Position numbers and translations under genes: made by a program
Notes under the pieces: model-generated
The model's database searches: none
The model's input: only the letters and a program-made list of their open reading frames with translations
Told to the model about the DNA's origin: nothing
Origin: Arctopsyche grandis
Taxonomy: Eukaryota; Arthropoda; Insecta; Trichoptera; Hydropsychidae
NCBI RefSeq assembly: GCF_051622035.1
Contig: NC_135359.1
Location: 33,013,501 to 33,077,500 of the forward strand
Length of the DNA stretch: 64,000 bases
Reading direction: 5' to 3'
Shown: positions 43,709 to 55,530 of the stretch, piece after piece
Layout: every line of letters starts with the position of its first letter
Numbering within the stretch: position 1 is the stretch's first letter

Positions 43709-44885
43709 GAGCTGATAAATCATATAACTTTTGAGAACCCACATGTGTTAAACGAATTAAATATAAAATAGCATATTTTTATTGCAGAGGCGTTAAGAAT
43801 GTGGCCACCATTTCCCGGCACGGATAGAAAGTGTCTTCGGTCTTATAAATTGCCTCCTCCTAATGATTCTACAAATGAGGGATATACAGTGAGAATAATT
43901 AAATAGTAATAATGAATGTATCCAATTTCGAGAACTGTTTTAATTATAATTAAATTTGTACTTTTGCAGTTGCAAGCGGGAGAAGGAATTTGGATTCCAA
44001 TATGTGCGATTCACCACGATCCTAAGTATTATCCTGACCCAAAGAAATTCGATCCCGAAAGATTTTCCGACGAAAACAAAGGGAATATCGATCCGGCTTT
44101 CATTTATACCATTTGGATCCGGACCTAGAAATTGCATTGGTAAGAATAATATTCTAACATCATCTCATTTAAAGAAATATGAAGAAGTAATTTAAAGGAC
44201 TAATTTTAAAATTACAGGTTCTCGATATCGTTGACGATAACTAAAACTATCATTTTCCGGATATTGAGTAAGTTCGAATCTTGTGATGATAGAAAAATTT
44301 TTCTATCATCACAAGATCGAACTTACTCAATATCCGGAAAATGATAGTTTTAGTTATCGTCAACGCATATCGAGAACCTGTAATTTTAAAATTAGTCCTT
44401 TAAATTACTTCTTCATATTTCTTTAAATGAGATGATGTTAGAATATTATTCTTACCAATGCAATTTCTAGGTCCGGATCCAAATGGTATAAATGAAAGCG
44501 GATCGATATTCCCTTTGTTTTCGTCGGAAAATCTTTCGGGATCGAATTTCTTTGGGTCAGGATAATACTTAGGATCGTGGTGAATCGCACATATTGGAAT
44601 CCAAATTCCTTCTCCCGCTTGCAACTGCAAAAGTACAAATTTAATTATAATTAAAACAGTTCTCGAAATTGGATACATTCATTATTACTATTTAATTATT
44701 CTCACTGTATATCCCTCATTTGTAGAATCATTAGGAGGAGGCAATTTATAAGACCGAAGACACTTTCTATCCGTGCCGGGAACTGGTGGCCACATTCTTA
44801 ACGCCTCTGCAATAAAAATATGCTATTTTATATTTAATTCGTTTAACACATGTGGGTTCTCAAAAGTTATATGATTTATCAGCTC
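43709..44885. repeat. 1.18-kb near-perfect palindrome containing the P450 3' exons
   Basis: The arms 43709-44297 and 44298-44885 are inverted copies with no spacer; the centre is AGAAAAA|TTTTTCT. They contain P450 exons 7 and 8 and the start of exon 9. Differences are few: a G insertion in exon 8 and a substitution in exon 7 (TTTCCCGG against GTTCCCGG), both in the left arm, plus one-base indels near 44230 and 44277. The frameshift leaves the left arm non-coding. Confidence 0.95.
43785..44297 (+). pseudogene. Inverted partial copy of P450 exons 7-9
   Basis: A plus-strand duplicate of the heme-binding end of the neighbouring P450. Exon 7' starts after an AG at about 43790, and exon 8' begins after TTTTGCAG at about 43970. 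One extra G in GATCCGGCTTTC shifts the frame just before the heme-binding loop, giving a stop shortly after. It has no promoter or N-terminal exons. Confidence 0.9.
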
Positions 44886-47800
44886 ATTAGTGCATAGCTT
44901 GCATAGTGTCAGATATCGGTTACGGTTCTGCCAAATGCTGTAAATGATCAAAATAATACCTACCACAAACTACCATATCCATATATTTCATCTTCATCAA
45001 ATCAGTGTATTCTAACGCATCTCCTTTTTCAGAAATTAATTCGTCGATCTCGATTTGCAACTTCTTTTGTACATCTGGATTTACAGTAAGCTCGTGAAAT
45101 ACAAAACACAGCAATGTTTTAGAAGTTTCATATCCAGCAACAAAGAATATGACTGCTTGAGCCACGATATCATTTTCACTCCACTCTAACAAAATATATT
45201 AATTATACTTTAATTAATCTTTAGCACTTGAATCATTTTTTTAATTTTTAAAATTAGGTCCGTAATTTTAAAGATCATTTAAATTATTTCTTATGTGCAT
45301 AAAACTATGTACTCGTATATTCTGTGAGGACCCTACGACGGCTCGGTGATTACTGGTCACAAAATCACTAAAATCTCTATAACGGAACATCTATCAGCTG
45401 AAAAGTCCATCATACTAACGAGAACTTGAGTGCCAAATATTACATATTCGCAATTTTAATGGCAAAAATTGTCTTTGTGACCACCGCAATGTGACTAATA
45501 ATACAATTACCCCCTACGACATGGTCGAACCTGGGTTGCCACCCTGCAAATTGGCACCGATTCGAGCATGTTGGTAGATCCCCCTTTACTTCCTGTTCGC
45601 CAGTCATATTAAATGGTCGTATGTTTTCACCAGAGTAATGTATTCACTTCTCTGGTTTTCACTCCAACATATATAGTATATTTATGTAAATATTAGAGTG
45701 ACACTTGCTTTGTATGTATGTTAAATTTGGATTGTATTGGTATTCCAAATGTCATAATCTCTTATTTTACTTTGAAGATATAAAATTAAAAGTATGTTTT
45801 TAAATTTAATTTTCGTTTTCTATTGATTTATTATAAAAAAAACGTTTAAAAATATGGTTAAAGTCCACATCCCCAATGATAATAAAATAAAAAGGAAAAA
45901 ATTATGCGACTTGGATTACGATAAAATCAAATTTCTTCGTACAAAACGAAAACGTATGTATCACTAACGCCTCTTAACGGTTCGTTTCCCAATAGTCGAT
46001 TCCTCGGCAGTCGCAAATCCTGCATCAGTCTCTTCATTGTGTGAACCTTCATATTTCAACGACCCTTTCCAAGCCTCCATTAATAATTGAATCATATCAG
46101 GTCTGACGATTCCATTTTTCTCGCGATTCTTCATTGTACCCAATACTAAATTCCGAAAGAACTCTCTTAAGTTTTTCCCAAGAAACTGTACTCCAGATAT
46201 CTGAAAATATTAAAAAAGGCTGCTATCTCAACTTTTTTATATTATACATAGTATATCAATCAAATCGATTACTTTTATCAGAATAGGAAATGCGAAATAA
46301 ACAATTAATTTTAAGAGTTGAACTCCGCCTAAGTCAAACGTCTTTACTCCCATATTGTAAAACTCATTTTTTCTCTCAGTCAACGAATTGACAACCAATC
46401 CAAAAACAGTCGATGCAATGACATCATTCGTATATCTTGATAAAGTATCTGCCATTTCAACCTCTATAAAACCCCTCTCTGCAAGATTAATTAATTAAAT
46501 TTAGTGATTGTGTAATATCATATATGTATTTATGTACATATGTGTATATACTTTTGTGCTCGGGTTCATTCATTTTGTCCAAATAAAAATCGGCAATCTG
46601 TCTTCCAGTTTGGTCGACCAATGAAAGCATGTTTCTCAATTTAGAACTGGTAAATGTGGGACTCACTGTAGCTCTCATATCTTTCCATTTGTCACCTTTT
46701 TGCAGTAAAACATAATTTGATTATACTCAATTTTACATTTAAATGGCACCATGAATATTTCGTAACGGCCTAATGTTTATTTTTTACATTTACGACTTGT
46801 TCATCTTTTTATTATGACTGGCTTAAAATTTACGCCTTATAAGTATGTTCAAATTATCGAATGTGATTCCAATTAACCCTTTTAAACGAAAACAAAAAAT
46901 AATGTGGCCAGAACACTATCCCAATTAACATGTTTCAATAGAAAATACTCAATATAAAATAGTATTAACAGTGAGAAACAATCCCAAGTGAAAATACGTA
47001 CTTTTGACTTTTGATTTGAACTGGACGACTACTTAGAGAGATTTGAAAGCTGAAAAGTACTATAAATGGAAGATAAAATACCCGACTATAGATTCCAATA
47101 TTCATTTTGAACAGTAAATTGACTGATTTTGAGATATCGACCGAACAACACCAAGATATACAATAGAAAAATTGCGTGATTTAAAAAACACATATATCTC
47201 CGAATCTCAAACCAATCAACATTTATTATTACCAGATTCGTGTTAACTGGGAATAGATCTATAAGAAAAATCATAGCTCGTCCCTGAACCATTTTTCGTG
47301 TCGAACAGTGATATCATCGCATGGGTTATGGCATATTAAGCTATTTATTTTTTTTAAATGTGTCGATCACGCGGTCGTATTTTTTCAAATACCTATTTTT
47401 TTAAATATATTTAATTTTATATTTATATTAAATTGTTTAATATGAAAAAAATGTTAAAAACTTCCTACCTACCTACATATAAACAATATAAAACACCAAT
47501 ATAAAAATTAATTAATTAAATAAATTTTCAATAGACGGCGCTAAATGCTCAGAAACTTATTAGTCTAGAGGAAACATTGATGGCAAACAGTATATATAGA
47601 AGTTTTTTGTTGATCTGCTATTATATTCGTTACGTTTTGTTGGCAGTGTTTTTTTACATATGTCGAATCGAAACGACTATTATAACACGGCGAGCGTTAT
47701 CTCACACACACATATACGGACACAAACACAGACACCCAGAATAGCTCTATTATATATATGATAAATTCTATAGTAGTGAGTGCAAAAAAATCTGTTATTT

Positions 47801-48462
47801 GAATCCAAATGTAAATTTATTCTAAAGATTAGTCATATGAATACTTTATATATTGGAATACTACTAAGATTTTCCTTTTTTTTTTTTTTTTGAAAATAGC
47901 TCAAAAGAAAATCTGAGCAATAACCAAATAAATACTTACCAAAACAGCATTAAAATCAAAAAAAAAAAGTAATAATATTACCTGTAATGAATAACAAGTT
48001 TCTTCCTATTATGGGATCAAAGTTTTCATCTATATTTAGTATATGACTTGTAAAGTTATCAAAATCCTTTATAGTCGTTTTTTTGATGATTTCCAAGTCT
48101 CTTATCATAATGAAAGGTCTATTAACCTGCATGAATCCTACATACCTTTGCAATTATTATGAAATTAATTGTATTTTAACATTTTGTATATTTTATGTAT
48201 GTATATGTACAAATAATATCTTTATGGGAAAAAAAATCACTCACCTTTCATTTGGAAATGCATCATACACTCTATAAATTGCACCCATGAAATGTTCTCT
48301 TCCTAAGATATGTTGAAACATATTTCCAAGAATTGGCAATTCAAATGGAACATTTTTCATTCCTCTTCTCTTAAAATAGCCACTTTCCCAATATCCGTAT
48401 GCAAAGAATATAATAAGAAAGCCAATCGCCAGTAGAAATGCATCCCACCAATTGAAAGACAT
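44250..48462 (-). CDS. Cytochrome P450, CYP9-like (clan 3), 9 exons, 3' end altered
   Basis: Exons in coding order: 48462-48245, 48145-47982, 46695-46552, 46478-46273, 46200-45969, 45185-44964, 44806-44706, 44624-44456 and 44377-44250. All have GT-AG borders and the frame is continuous (527 codons). The N-terminus has a membrane anchor (FLLAIGFLIIFFAYGYW). Motifs seen: C-helix 'WKDMRATVSPTFTSSKLRNM', I-helix 'FFVAGYETS' (oxygen activation), K-helix 'EALR', 'FDPERF', and heme loop [10 protein letters not shown] with its cysteine ligand. Such enzymes sit on the ER membrane and oxidise lipids or xenobiotics with NADPH-P450 reductase; the substrate is unknown. The last exon runs through the palindrome centre, so roughly the final 15 codons come from the inverted copy and the usual C-terminus is missing. 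MITE and repeat insertions lie in introns 2 and 5. Confidence 0.88.
45340..45511. mobile_element. GGCTCGGTGATTA-family MITE in a P450 intron
   Basis: CCCTACGAC at 45331-45339 and 45512-45520 is a perfect 8-9 bp target duplication. The start is GGCTCGGTGATTACTGGTCA and the end CAATTACC. It is inserted in the intron between P450 exons 5 and 6. Confidence 0.9.
47318..47760. repeat. Dispersed ~450-bp repeat, copy 2, in P450 intron 2
   Basis: It is collinear with 39325-39790 (see that entry for shared words). It continues at the end with CACGGCGAGCGTTATCTCA, which also occurs near 24370 as CGGCGAGTGTTATCTCA. Confidence 0.75.
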
Positions 48463-49529
48463 TATCCTGAAAACAACGTAGAATCATAACGATAATAATA
48501 TGTTCACAACATTTTCTTTTCACAATATATATGTATATTTCCAATTGCACAATCCATAAAGCATATTTTGATATAATAGGCCACTTTTAAGAGAATTGCA
48601 TGAATCATGGTCGTTAATGTTGCAACATTATTATGATACAGGCGTACGAATCTGATGGTTTTTAGAAATGTATTTGTGTATAATTTATTCAAAAAAAATC
48701 ACAGCTTCATTTCAACATATCAAAGATTGTCACTGTGTCACAATTTATAATACAGATGTATCTAAATGAGTCACACGATAGAAATTTTATAATAATACAT
48801 ATATTCCGAAATTTAAACTTATTCAAAATCAAAATTGAAATAATGACGTTTTAATGTATGTAAATATGATAGCATTTAATTTTTGGAAATGTATGACACA
48901 CGTGAGTTGAAAGAAAGCGACAATATTGGAGAAATGTAATAAAAATGAACATATTACATTTTTCAATGTACCTTAAGGTGGCCCTAGCTTTAAAGGAGAA
49001 ATTTTCAATTCAAATCAGTACTGAAATTAGAAATCGGCGAAACAACAAACACCAAATATACTCACAGACTTCAATGTTCAAATTATCAATGAAACATGAA
49101 CGTCGGTACGTTCATGTTCATGAGTAAACATCCTTCGATTTTCGAGGCTATTTAAATTGAAAAAACTAACATTAAATACACAACCATATAGATATAACCG
49201 ATTTTAAAAAAATAGCTAACTAGAACGTTGCTCAGGCCAAAAAATACGTGCATGTAAATACATAAAAATTAAACTGTCCAAATTTTAACACTTCGCAAGC
49301 GGGTACTTTTGATACTCGCAAAAATTCGTAATTAATTTGAATTGAAATTAACGATAACACCCAAAAGTAACGAAAAGTTGGACATCTCACGATAACCTCC
49401 ATAAATCTGGATTTTATTTTGGGGTGAAATCGGAAGAAACACGGGAAAGATTGAATAAAAACGGGTGTGACATGCAGCAAACACATGTTACGAGTTTAAA
49501 TGTACATATGTATGTACGAATACCATAAA
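48463..49529. other. P450 upstream region, no other gene seen
   Basis: AT-rich. A small hairpin GTACGTTCATGTTCATG with ATGAACG lies near 49090. No coding signal, and no recognisable promoter element could be singled out. Confidence 0.4.
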
Positions 49530-50040
49530 ACCAGACACTATTCGTAAAAATCTTGAATTTGCAATTAAAACAATGACGGAACACTTCACTGAGTGGAAAA
49601 TTCAAATGAATCAAACCAAAACAGAAGCTTTATTATTTAGTGTTAGAAAGCATAAACCAAATTGAGATCTGAAAATCTCCACATGAGAAAGTCTGAAATG
49701 GCAGTCAGTAATAAAATATTTAGGAATCACGTTCGATAAAAGAAAGAGATGGGCACCTCACATTGAGGCAGCGAAATGCAAGGTGATGCGGGGTATATCC
49801 TCAATATACCCAATATTTAATCCCCCATAGTTCTTTATCAACTCAAAATAAAATAAAATTACATCGCTCGCTTATATTACCATTATTCACCTGTATGGAA
49901 TAACGCCTCGAATACTAACCATTCCAAATTCCAAATAATACGAAATAAATCCCTGAAAATAATTTAAAATACACCCATATATACTAAAATTGCATGCCGT
50001 TGTCAGATTTCTCCTACTTCACAAATTTTTGAAAACTTAT
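49530..50040 (+). pseudogene. Jockey-like LINE reverse-transcriptase fragment
   Basis: Plus-strand frames give 'EWKIQMNQTKTEALLFSVRK', then 'IKYLGITFDKRKRWAPHIEA', then 'YHYSPVWNNASNTNHSKFQ'. This is the thumb and connection part of jockey-type reverse transcriptases, in the expected order (NxxKTE, KYLGI/V, WxxHI). Stops interrupt it, and the catalytic YADD region upstream is not seen. Confidence 0.8.
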
Positions 50041-50585
50041 GGTGTCTCTATTATTATTATTTTTTTGTTGACACAGATGGTTTTTATTTGATTGAATAAA
50101 CATTAGACAAACAAAAAAATAATAACTGACTAACATACCACTTTTAACTTGGGCAGTATTAGCAATTAACTGTGAGATTTTGATGTTTTTACTAAAAATC
50201 TTTAAAAATGAAATTTAAAAAAACCGTAAGACTTTGGACTGAGGTATGTGTTGCTAAAAAAAACCCTAAGGCTTTGCACTTAGCTACCAAACACCTTGTA
50301 AATATGTATATCCAGTTACAGAGATGTCGTTGACTAAAAATATTTTAAGAACACGAGTTTTCTCGGGACCCGCAGTCCAAGCGTAGACTACGTAAACACG
50401 AGAATTCTCGTGACCCGCTTACAAAGTGTTAACTTGGTAAATTGGTAAAATCAAGAAATAAACGACATAACGCTTATTCAATACATAAATTGTTGTTTAT
50501 TTATTTACAAAATATACCGCAGTGGCATTAGTTTCTTATCCAATGCATCACTGCGGAAATATTTAAAACATATGTATGAATATAT
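50041..50585. other. No gene seen
   Basis: AT-rich sequence. ACGAGTTTTCTCGGGACCCG near 50352 and ACGAGAATTCTCGTGACCCG near 50398 form a short direct repeat of unknown meaning. Confidence 0.4.
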
Positions 50586-50589
50586 GTAA

Positions 50590-50722
50590 ATTTCATTCCA
50601 TTCACGATGGCTCACCCCCACTCTACGAAATAGATACGCATCCTAGCATTGTGTAAAAGCCGTTGATTTTGAGTACTTTTTCCGAGAAGTGGGGGTGGGC
50701 CTTCGTACATGAAATGACCTCT
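50590..50722. mobile_element. Small MITE-like inverted repeat
   Basis: GATGGCTCACCCCCACTCT near 50607 and the complement of AGAAGTGGGGGTGGGCC near 50686 are imperfect inverted termini, with the outer words TTTCATTCCATTCACG and CGTACATGAAATGACC also pairing. No clear target duplication. Confidence 0.6.
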
Positions 50723-51089
50723 AATACTTAAATGAGATATGTATCATAAACTCTTTTTCGGTTTATGATTTATTTTCTTTAGTTTATATCATGTTGTAGA
50801 TATACCCGGCACCGCCTGATACATAAAACCGTTTGCTAAATCAACTTAATTAGATTTTCTTTTAATTATGTATTTTATAAATAAAGATATGCGTTTGGAT
50901 GGATGATTTTCAAATAACAATATATCGCTCCATTAATTTTAAAAGCAAGAGAGCAAAAAAGCATGGTTTTTCTAAGAAATTGAAAATAGTGAGCCATGAC
51001 ACTGTTCGACAAACGACTTTTTTTTGGTTCAGAGACGAGATATAACTTTTCTATTGATAACTGGCTCACCTTGTTAAAACAACGAATTT

Positions 51090-51370
51090 TTGTTATTAAT
51101 CCACACGAATAGTCGAAATTTACTCAATCACAACAAATAATGGAGCTAATATGATAAAATTTGTCAACATGTTAGAAACCGAAATAGACAAATAAAACCA
51201 GAATATTAATTATGAAAGAGATTATGAAGCAAATATGCTACCTTCCATTGAAAACTGTTCTTTCCTTCATCTTATCGGAATAAAATGTGTCGCACATACT
51301 TTACAATTAGCAATCAAAGATTCTATAAACGATTCCGATTTAAATCAAATTGTATATGAATTCATTATAT
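51090..51370 (+). pseudogene. hAT (ZBED-type) transposase fragment
   Basis: A broken plus-strand frame carries 'NGANMIKFVNMLETEIDK' and, after stops, 'IGIKCVAHTLQLAIKDSIND'. The CxAHTLQLAxKD motif is characteristic of the middle of hAT transposases. Termini were not found. Confidence 0.75.
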
Positions 51371-51639
51371 ATCATATATATCAATAAACACATTATAAAT
51401 TGGCTATCAAAAGTGCGCGATTCAAACACCTGTGAACGGAAAATTAAGAGTAAATAGACCCATACCTGTAAAACTTAACTTCTTGAATAAAAAAACTACT
51501 AGATTCTTTCTAAACTGTTGTCACACTTTTTTTCCTAAAAGCGGGGCCCGATGAAAAGTTGGTAAGCCTAGAAAAAGTCAAGTATGAATAAAAAAAATGT
51601 ATTTTGTCTACATTTTAGCTACATCAGAATCAATTAATA

Positions 51640-52010
51640 CATTGAGACATCTATGGATTTAGACTTGTACACAATTTTTTACATATTGTACATAAATCAA
51701 ATTCAGATATTTGTGACAGCAGGTAGGATGATTTTTGCCATTTCAACTCTGAGAAACTCTAACTAATTACAAGCAATGCAGAATTTTTTATTACACACAT
51801 CACTGTATTTCGAGAGGCTGAAGAACACGAAATTAACAATTAATTAATTAATTAATCCATTGAGACATCGTTAAGATCGAGAAACGATCGACTTAGAGTC
51901 ACAAATATCCAAGTTGAACCAGCAGTATTAAAGATTAGCATGGGATCGAACCCGGATCCTCTCGGTGCTAAACATAAACGCAAACACCGAGCCATACTGC
52001 TTGCTATGTA
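51640..52010 (-). mobile_element. tRNA-headed SINE, reverse copy
   Basis: The minus strand has the head AGCAGTATGGCTCGG, a B box GGGTTCGATCCC near 51950, and the body word ATCGTTTCTCGATCTTAACG. The 3' part is partly duplicated: the 'CCATTGAGACATC' and 'TTAATTAATTAAT' block occurs twice. Confidence 0.8.
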
Positions 52011-52399
52011 TGTAGTATGTTTGTATTGTAAATTTTTAAACTTATAAAATTGTAAACTATACTTTGTCGTATGAAAATTGATTTTTTAAAATAATTGTTT
52101 TAAATTACATACAGTAAAAATTTATTTTAAATTAAATTCTTGACTTTTTTTCATTAAAGAAAAACAAAATATTTATATTTTGATTTTATATAATAAAACA
52201 TATATGGTTTAGTTGACCTATTATCGAGTAATTAAATAAAATCACTACAATAAAAATTCCTACATTTATAATTCCTACATTTATAAAAATTCCTACATTT
52301 ATAACAGTTTTCCATTTTGATATACATATGTAGATCCATTTGAGTACATACATGTAGATACATATGTAGACTCAATATATAGGTACATATAAAAAAAAC

Positions 52400-52837
52400 G
52401 GTGCTACTTTAGTATGCGGTCTACCTTAGCATGCGATCTACCTTTGAATCGCAGTTGACTATTTTTTTTTATTTGTATCGTAGCAACGACCTGTTTATTA
52501 TAATAGTTGTTTTTTCCTGTAGCCCCATAATGCTGTCGAAGCATTTCTATCAAAATAACGCCAGCAGCGAAAAATATACCGACCCTAACGACCTAATCTT
52601 AAATGAATAGGTCCAACCCTAATTTAACCTAACCTAACTTGACCCTTAAACACATATGTGTTAGCTGCTAAGATCTGTTTTTTTTAAGTTTTATTTCATC
52701 AATATGTTCACAAAAAAATATATTTTAGCAGCCAACACCTATTTATTTAAGGGTCTATTAATTTAAGATTAGGTTTCTAGGGTCGGTATTATTCAGTCTC
52801 AGATATGTGAAGGTAGACCGCACACTAAAGTGGCACC
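52400..52837. mobile_element. Foldback element, 438 bp
   Basis: The ends match as 28-bp inverted repeats with two mismatches (GGTGCTACTTTAGTATGCGG against complement GGTGCCACTTTAGTGTGCGG). A second inverted pair lies inside: CGACCCTAACGACCTAATCT against TAGGTTTCTAGGGTCGG, and TTAGCTGCTAA against TTAGCAGCCAA. Two CCTAA-like words occur but do not form a telomeric tract. Confidence 0.88.
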
Positions 52838-53460
52838 AAAGAAACCATGTCCTTAGAGCGCAGTTTTGTTCCTGGTTTCATGCTCTATCGGAGCACACTG
52901 AATTTTTTTTAAATAGTTCCACTTTTTGTCAAAAAAATGTTATAATCAATAACATTTGTTTTCAGATTTCTTAATAACATTGGTTTTTAATCGTTTTCAA
53001 AATGTTAACGGGTAAAACACTAGTAGAAACGAAAAGCAAAAGGAGCTCACAATCAGCTGGTATAATAGAGCTTACAATTAGTATATTTTAATAAAAATAA
53101 TTTAATATTCAGTTTCCCTGAATAATCGCAATCTTTAAAATTTTGCCCTGAAAAAATATGAAACTTTTGCGCACTTATGTAAGGTAGTATTTTGAACATA
53201 AAAAAATGAGTTTTCACTGATTTCACCAAAAACGCACTTTCAATTACGCGTTTTGATATTTTCACACTCTAATTAACAAACAAACACAATAGTATTTCAC
53301 TCTCACTCACAAATTATTAAATAAATACATCATATATTATATATTATTTTTTTTTTATTGATAAAAAGTGAGCACTGCTGAAAAAGCTGTGATGTCTATA
53401 CGAACTATCAGTGCGTTGTCATTTGTTAGACTGCAAACATCAACAATCGTCTGTTATTAT
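52838..53460. other. No gene seen
   Basis: AT-rich, no coding signal on either strand. Confidence 0.4.
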
Positions 53461-53468
53461 TATATTTT

Positions 53469-53560
53469 ACTAGTGTTTTTACCCGGCTTCGCTCGGTATT
53501 TGTAATATAAACCGCTTAAACATGGCCAATCTAATAGTAAACATTTTAATAAATTTATTT
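53469..53560 (+). repeat. Dispersed 'ACTAGT-CGGCTTCGCTC' repeat, copy 2
   Basis: It starts ACTAGTGTTTTTACCCGGCT and continues TCGCTCGGTATTTGTAATAT and ATGGCCAATCTAATAGTAAA. Its class is not certain; it may be the conserved terminus of a retroposon or Helitron-like element. Confidence 0.7.
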
Positions 53561-54336
53561 GAATAATTTTATTTTATTTATTTGTTGGATGACGTCATGG
53601 ATTTACGAACCAACAATACAAAATCTCTTTCGAAATTATATATTAGATATTTAATAGGTATATGACAGTTGAGTTAGACTGTAAATGACAGTTTTAACGG
53701 TGGATTGAAGCTTTTTTTTTTAGGTTTTTTGTTAGTCTCACTTTTTTTATTTGATAATAATTGTGCGTACGAACTATGTAATTGAAAATTTTGCGGAATG
53801 AAAACCCAAAAGTGAAAGTTGGCTGTGGTTGAAGTTGAGTGAGCCCAAAAATTGGTGTAGTTGGCAACCGTCTCGTTCGCACAAATTAACTATATCGACT
53901 ATTCATGGTATTCGTTTTTTTTTTGTTTTAATATTCGGCAAAATGTCCCCCACGCACGCCACTCGACAAACTACTTTGTCGTGAAACAACCTAAACCTAC
54001 GTTCAAGTAAAAGGGGGGGGCTCCAAGCGCATTTGAAATTTGGGGCCCCCACTTTATATATTATTAAAAAATGTTATCATGGTTTTTTACCATGCTTTTC
54101 AGTATATGGTCTTTCATTAGGATTTTACAAAACAATATTTTTTTTATTTATTCACGTACTAGTTTTTGAAATAAAATAGGTACATTTTTTTTTTAATTCT
54201 ATGTAAAATAGGTACTAATTTCATGTATTCTTGGGTTACGAACGTATTGTGGACAATGTGAAAAATTTGTGAACAGTGGTGTCACCCTAATTTTGGAACA
54301 ACGGGTTTCTAAATTTTGTTTCAATTTATATATTAC

Positions 54337-54606
54337 TAGCTGAACCCCGGCATGCGTTGCAATGCGTTATTATATCGTTCCTGTTCTCGTTCCCGTTCCC
54401 GTTCCCGTTCCCATTTGTCGGAAAAACGCAGGTAGCGAACACATTTGAAATGATTGCGTTGCAATGACACTCGTTCCCGTTTCCGTTCCCGTTTTTTTTT
54501 CACAGTAATCTTCCCGGACATGCACACAACAAATCCTGAAAGTTTCATCGTAATCGGTTCAGTCGTTTAGCAGCCTATTCGAGACACACACACACACAGA
54601 CATTCA

Positions 54607-54693
<87 letters not shown>
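54337..54693 (+). mobile_element. Short retroposon-like repeat with GTTCCC minisatellite and TA tail
   Basis: It starts ACTAGCTGAACCCCGGCATG. It contains a CCCGTT hexamer array (54378-54412 and again near 54475), then ATCGTAATCGGTTCAGTCG, CGAGACACACACACACACAG and an (TA)n run of about 80 bp. The 'CGGTTCAGTCGTTTAGCAGC' to 'CAGTTTTATATATA' ending is familiar from insect non-LTR/SINE 3' ends. Confidence 0.6.
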
Positions 54694-54695
<2 letters not shown>

Positions 54696-54697
<2 letters not shown>

Positions 54698-54800
54698 TAG
54701 TTGTTTTACCCGGCTTCGCTCAGTATTTGTAATATAAACAGCTTAAATATGGCGAATCTAATATTGATAGTAAATATTCATTTGTTTTTTTATTAATTTA
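54696..54800 (+). repeat. Dispersed 'ACTAGT-CGGCTTCGCTC' repeat, copy 3
   Basis: It starts ACTAGTTGTTTTACCCGGCT directly after the (TA)n run, then TCGCTCAGTATTTGTAATAT. Confidence 0.75.
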
Positions 54801-55424
54801 TTTGAATCGAAATAAATTAATAAAAAATATATATCGAATCGTCGTCATACAAACATACTTACATACAAAGTCTCTTTCGAAATTGCATATATATTATATT
54901 TCAATTTATGTATTTATTTATGTATATAAATTGTTTAATTTTCGCCCAAGGCATTATTACGTGAAAATTTCACTTAGAATTAAAATAAATATAAATTTCA
55001 ATTTTTACGTAATAGAATTTTTTTCGTATATATTTCGTATGTATGAATGTTATTATATTTCAAATGATTATTTGTTTATAATTCCACTAGCTATTGAATT
55101 TAAGTTTTGTTTTCATCATATTGATACAGGAATTATGTACATATACTTGAATTTTGTCGTGAAGAGCACACATATTGAAAGGGTAGAAAAAAATAGTGTA
55201 AATGAGTCAAAATCTCGAGTTCGAATTTTCGCATGATCATAAAGCTTCACAGATAAAGTAAAAAGACAGTCGGTAGAAAATTAATTGAAAAAACTTCCGT
55301 CTGCAGCGCCTTTTTGGCTTTTACATAATACAAAATATGAATTCTAATCTTACAATTCAAAAAATTTCAAAAATAAAGTTGGTTATTGTTATTATATCTT
55401 TATAACCGCTCCATATTATTATAT

Positions 55425-55530
55425 ACTAGTTGTTTTACCCGGCTTCGCTCAGTTTTTGTAATATAAACAGCTTAAACATGGCGAATATAATGGTAAATAT
55501 TCATTTGTTTTTTTATTAAATTTATTTGAA
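55425..55530 (+). repeat. Dispersed 'ACTAGT-CGGCTTCGCTC' repeat, copy 4
   Basis: Same start as copy 3. The similarity to copy 3 extends to about 55640 (TCGAATCGTCGTCAT and ACATACAAAGTCTCTTTCGA), so copies 3 and 4 are the longest matching pair. Confidence 0.75.

Noticed and set aside
43916-44195. A second, independent P450 gene on the plus strand
   Set aside because: It is the inverted left arm of the palindrome, frameshifted and lacking the N-terminal two thirds of the protein.
52600-52650. Telomeric CCTAA repeats
   Set aside because: Only a few scattered CCTAA words inside a foldback element, with no tract.
54802-55236. A 144-aa plus-strand ORF
   Set aside because: AT-driven Tyr/Ile/Phe-rich translation with no motif, lying downstream of a dispersed repeat.
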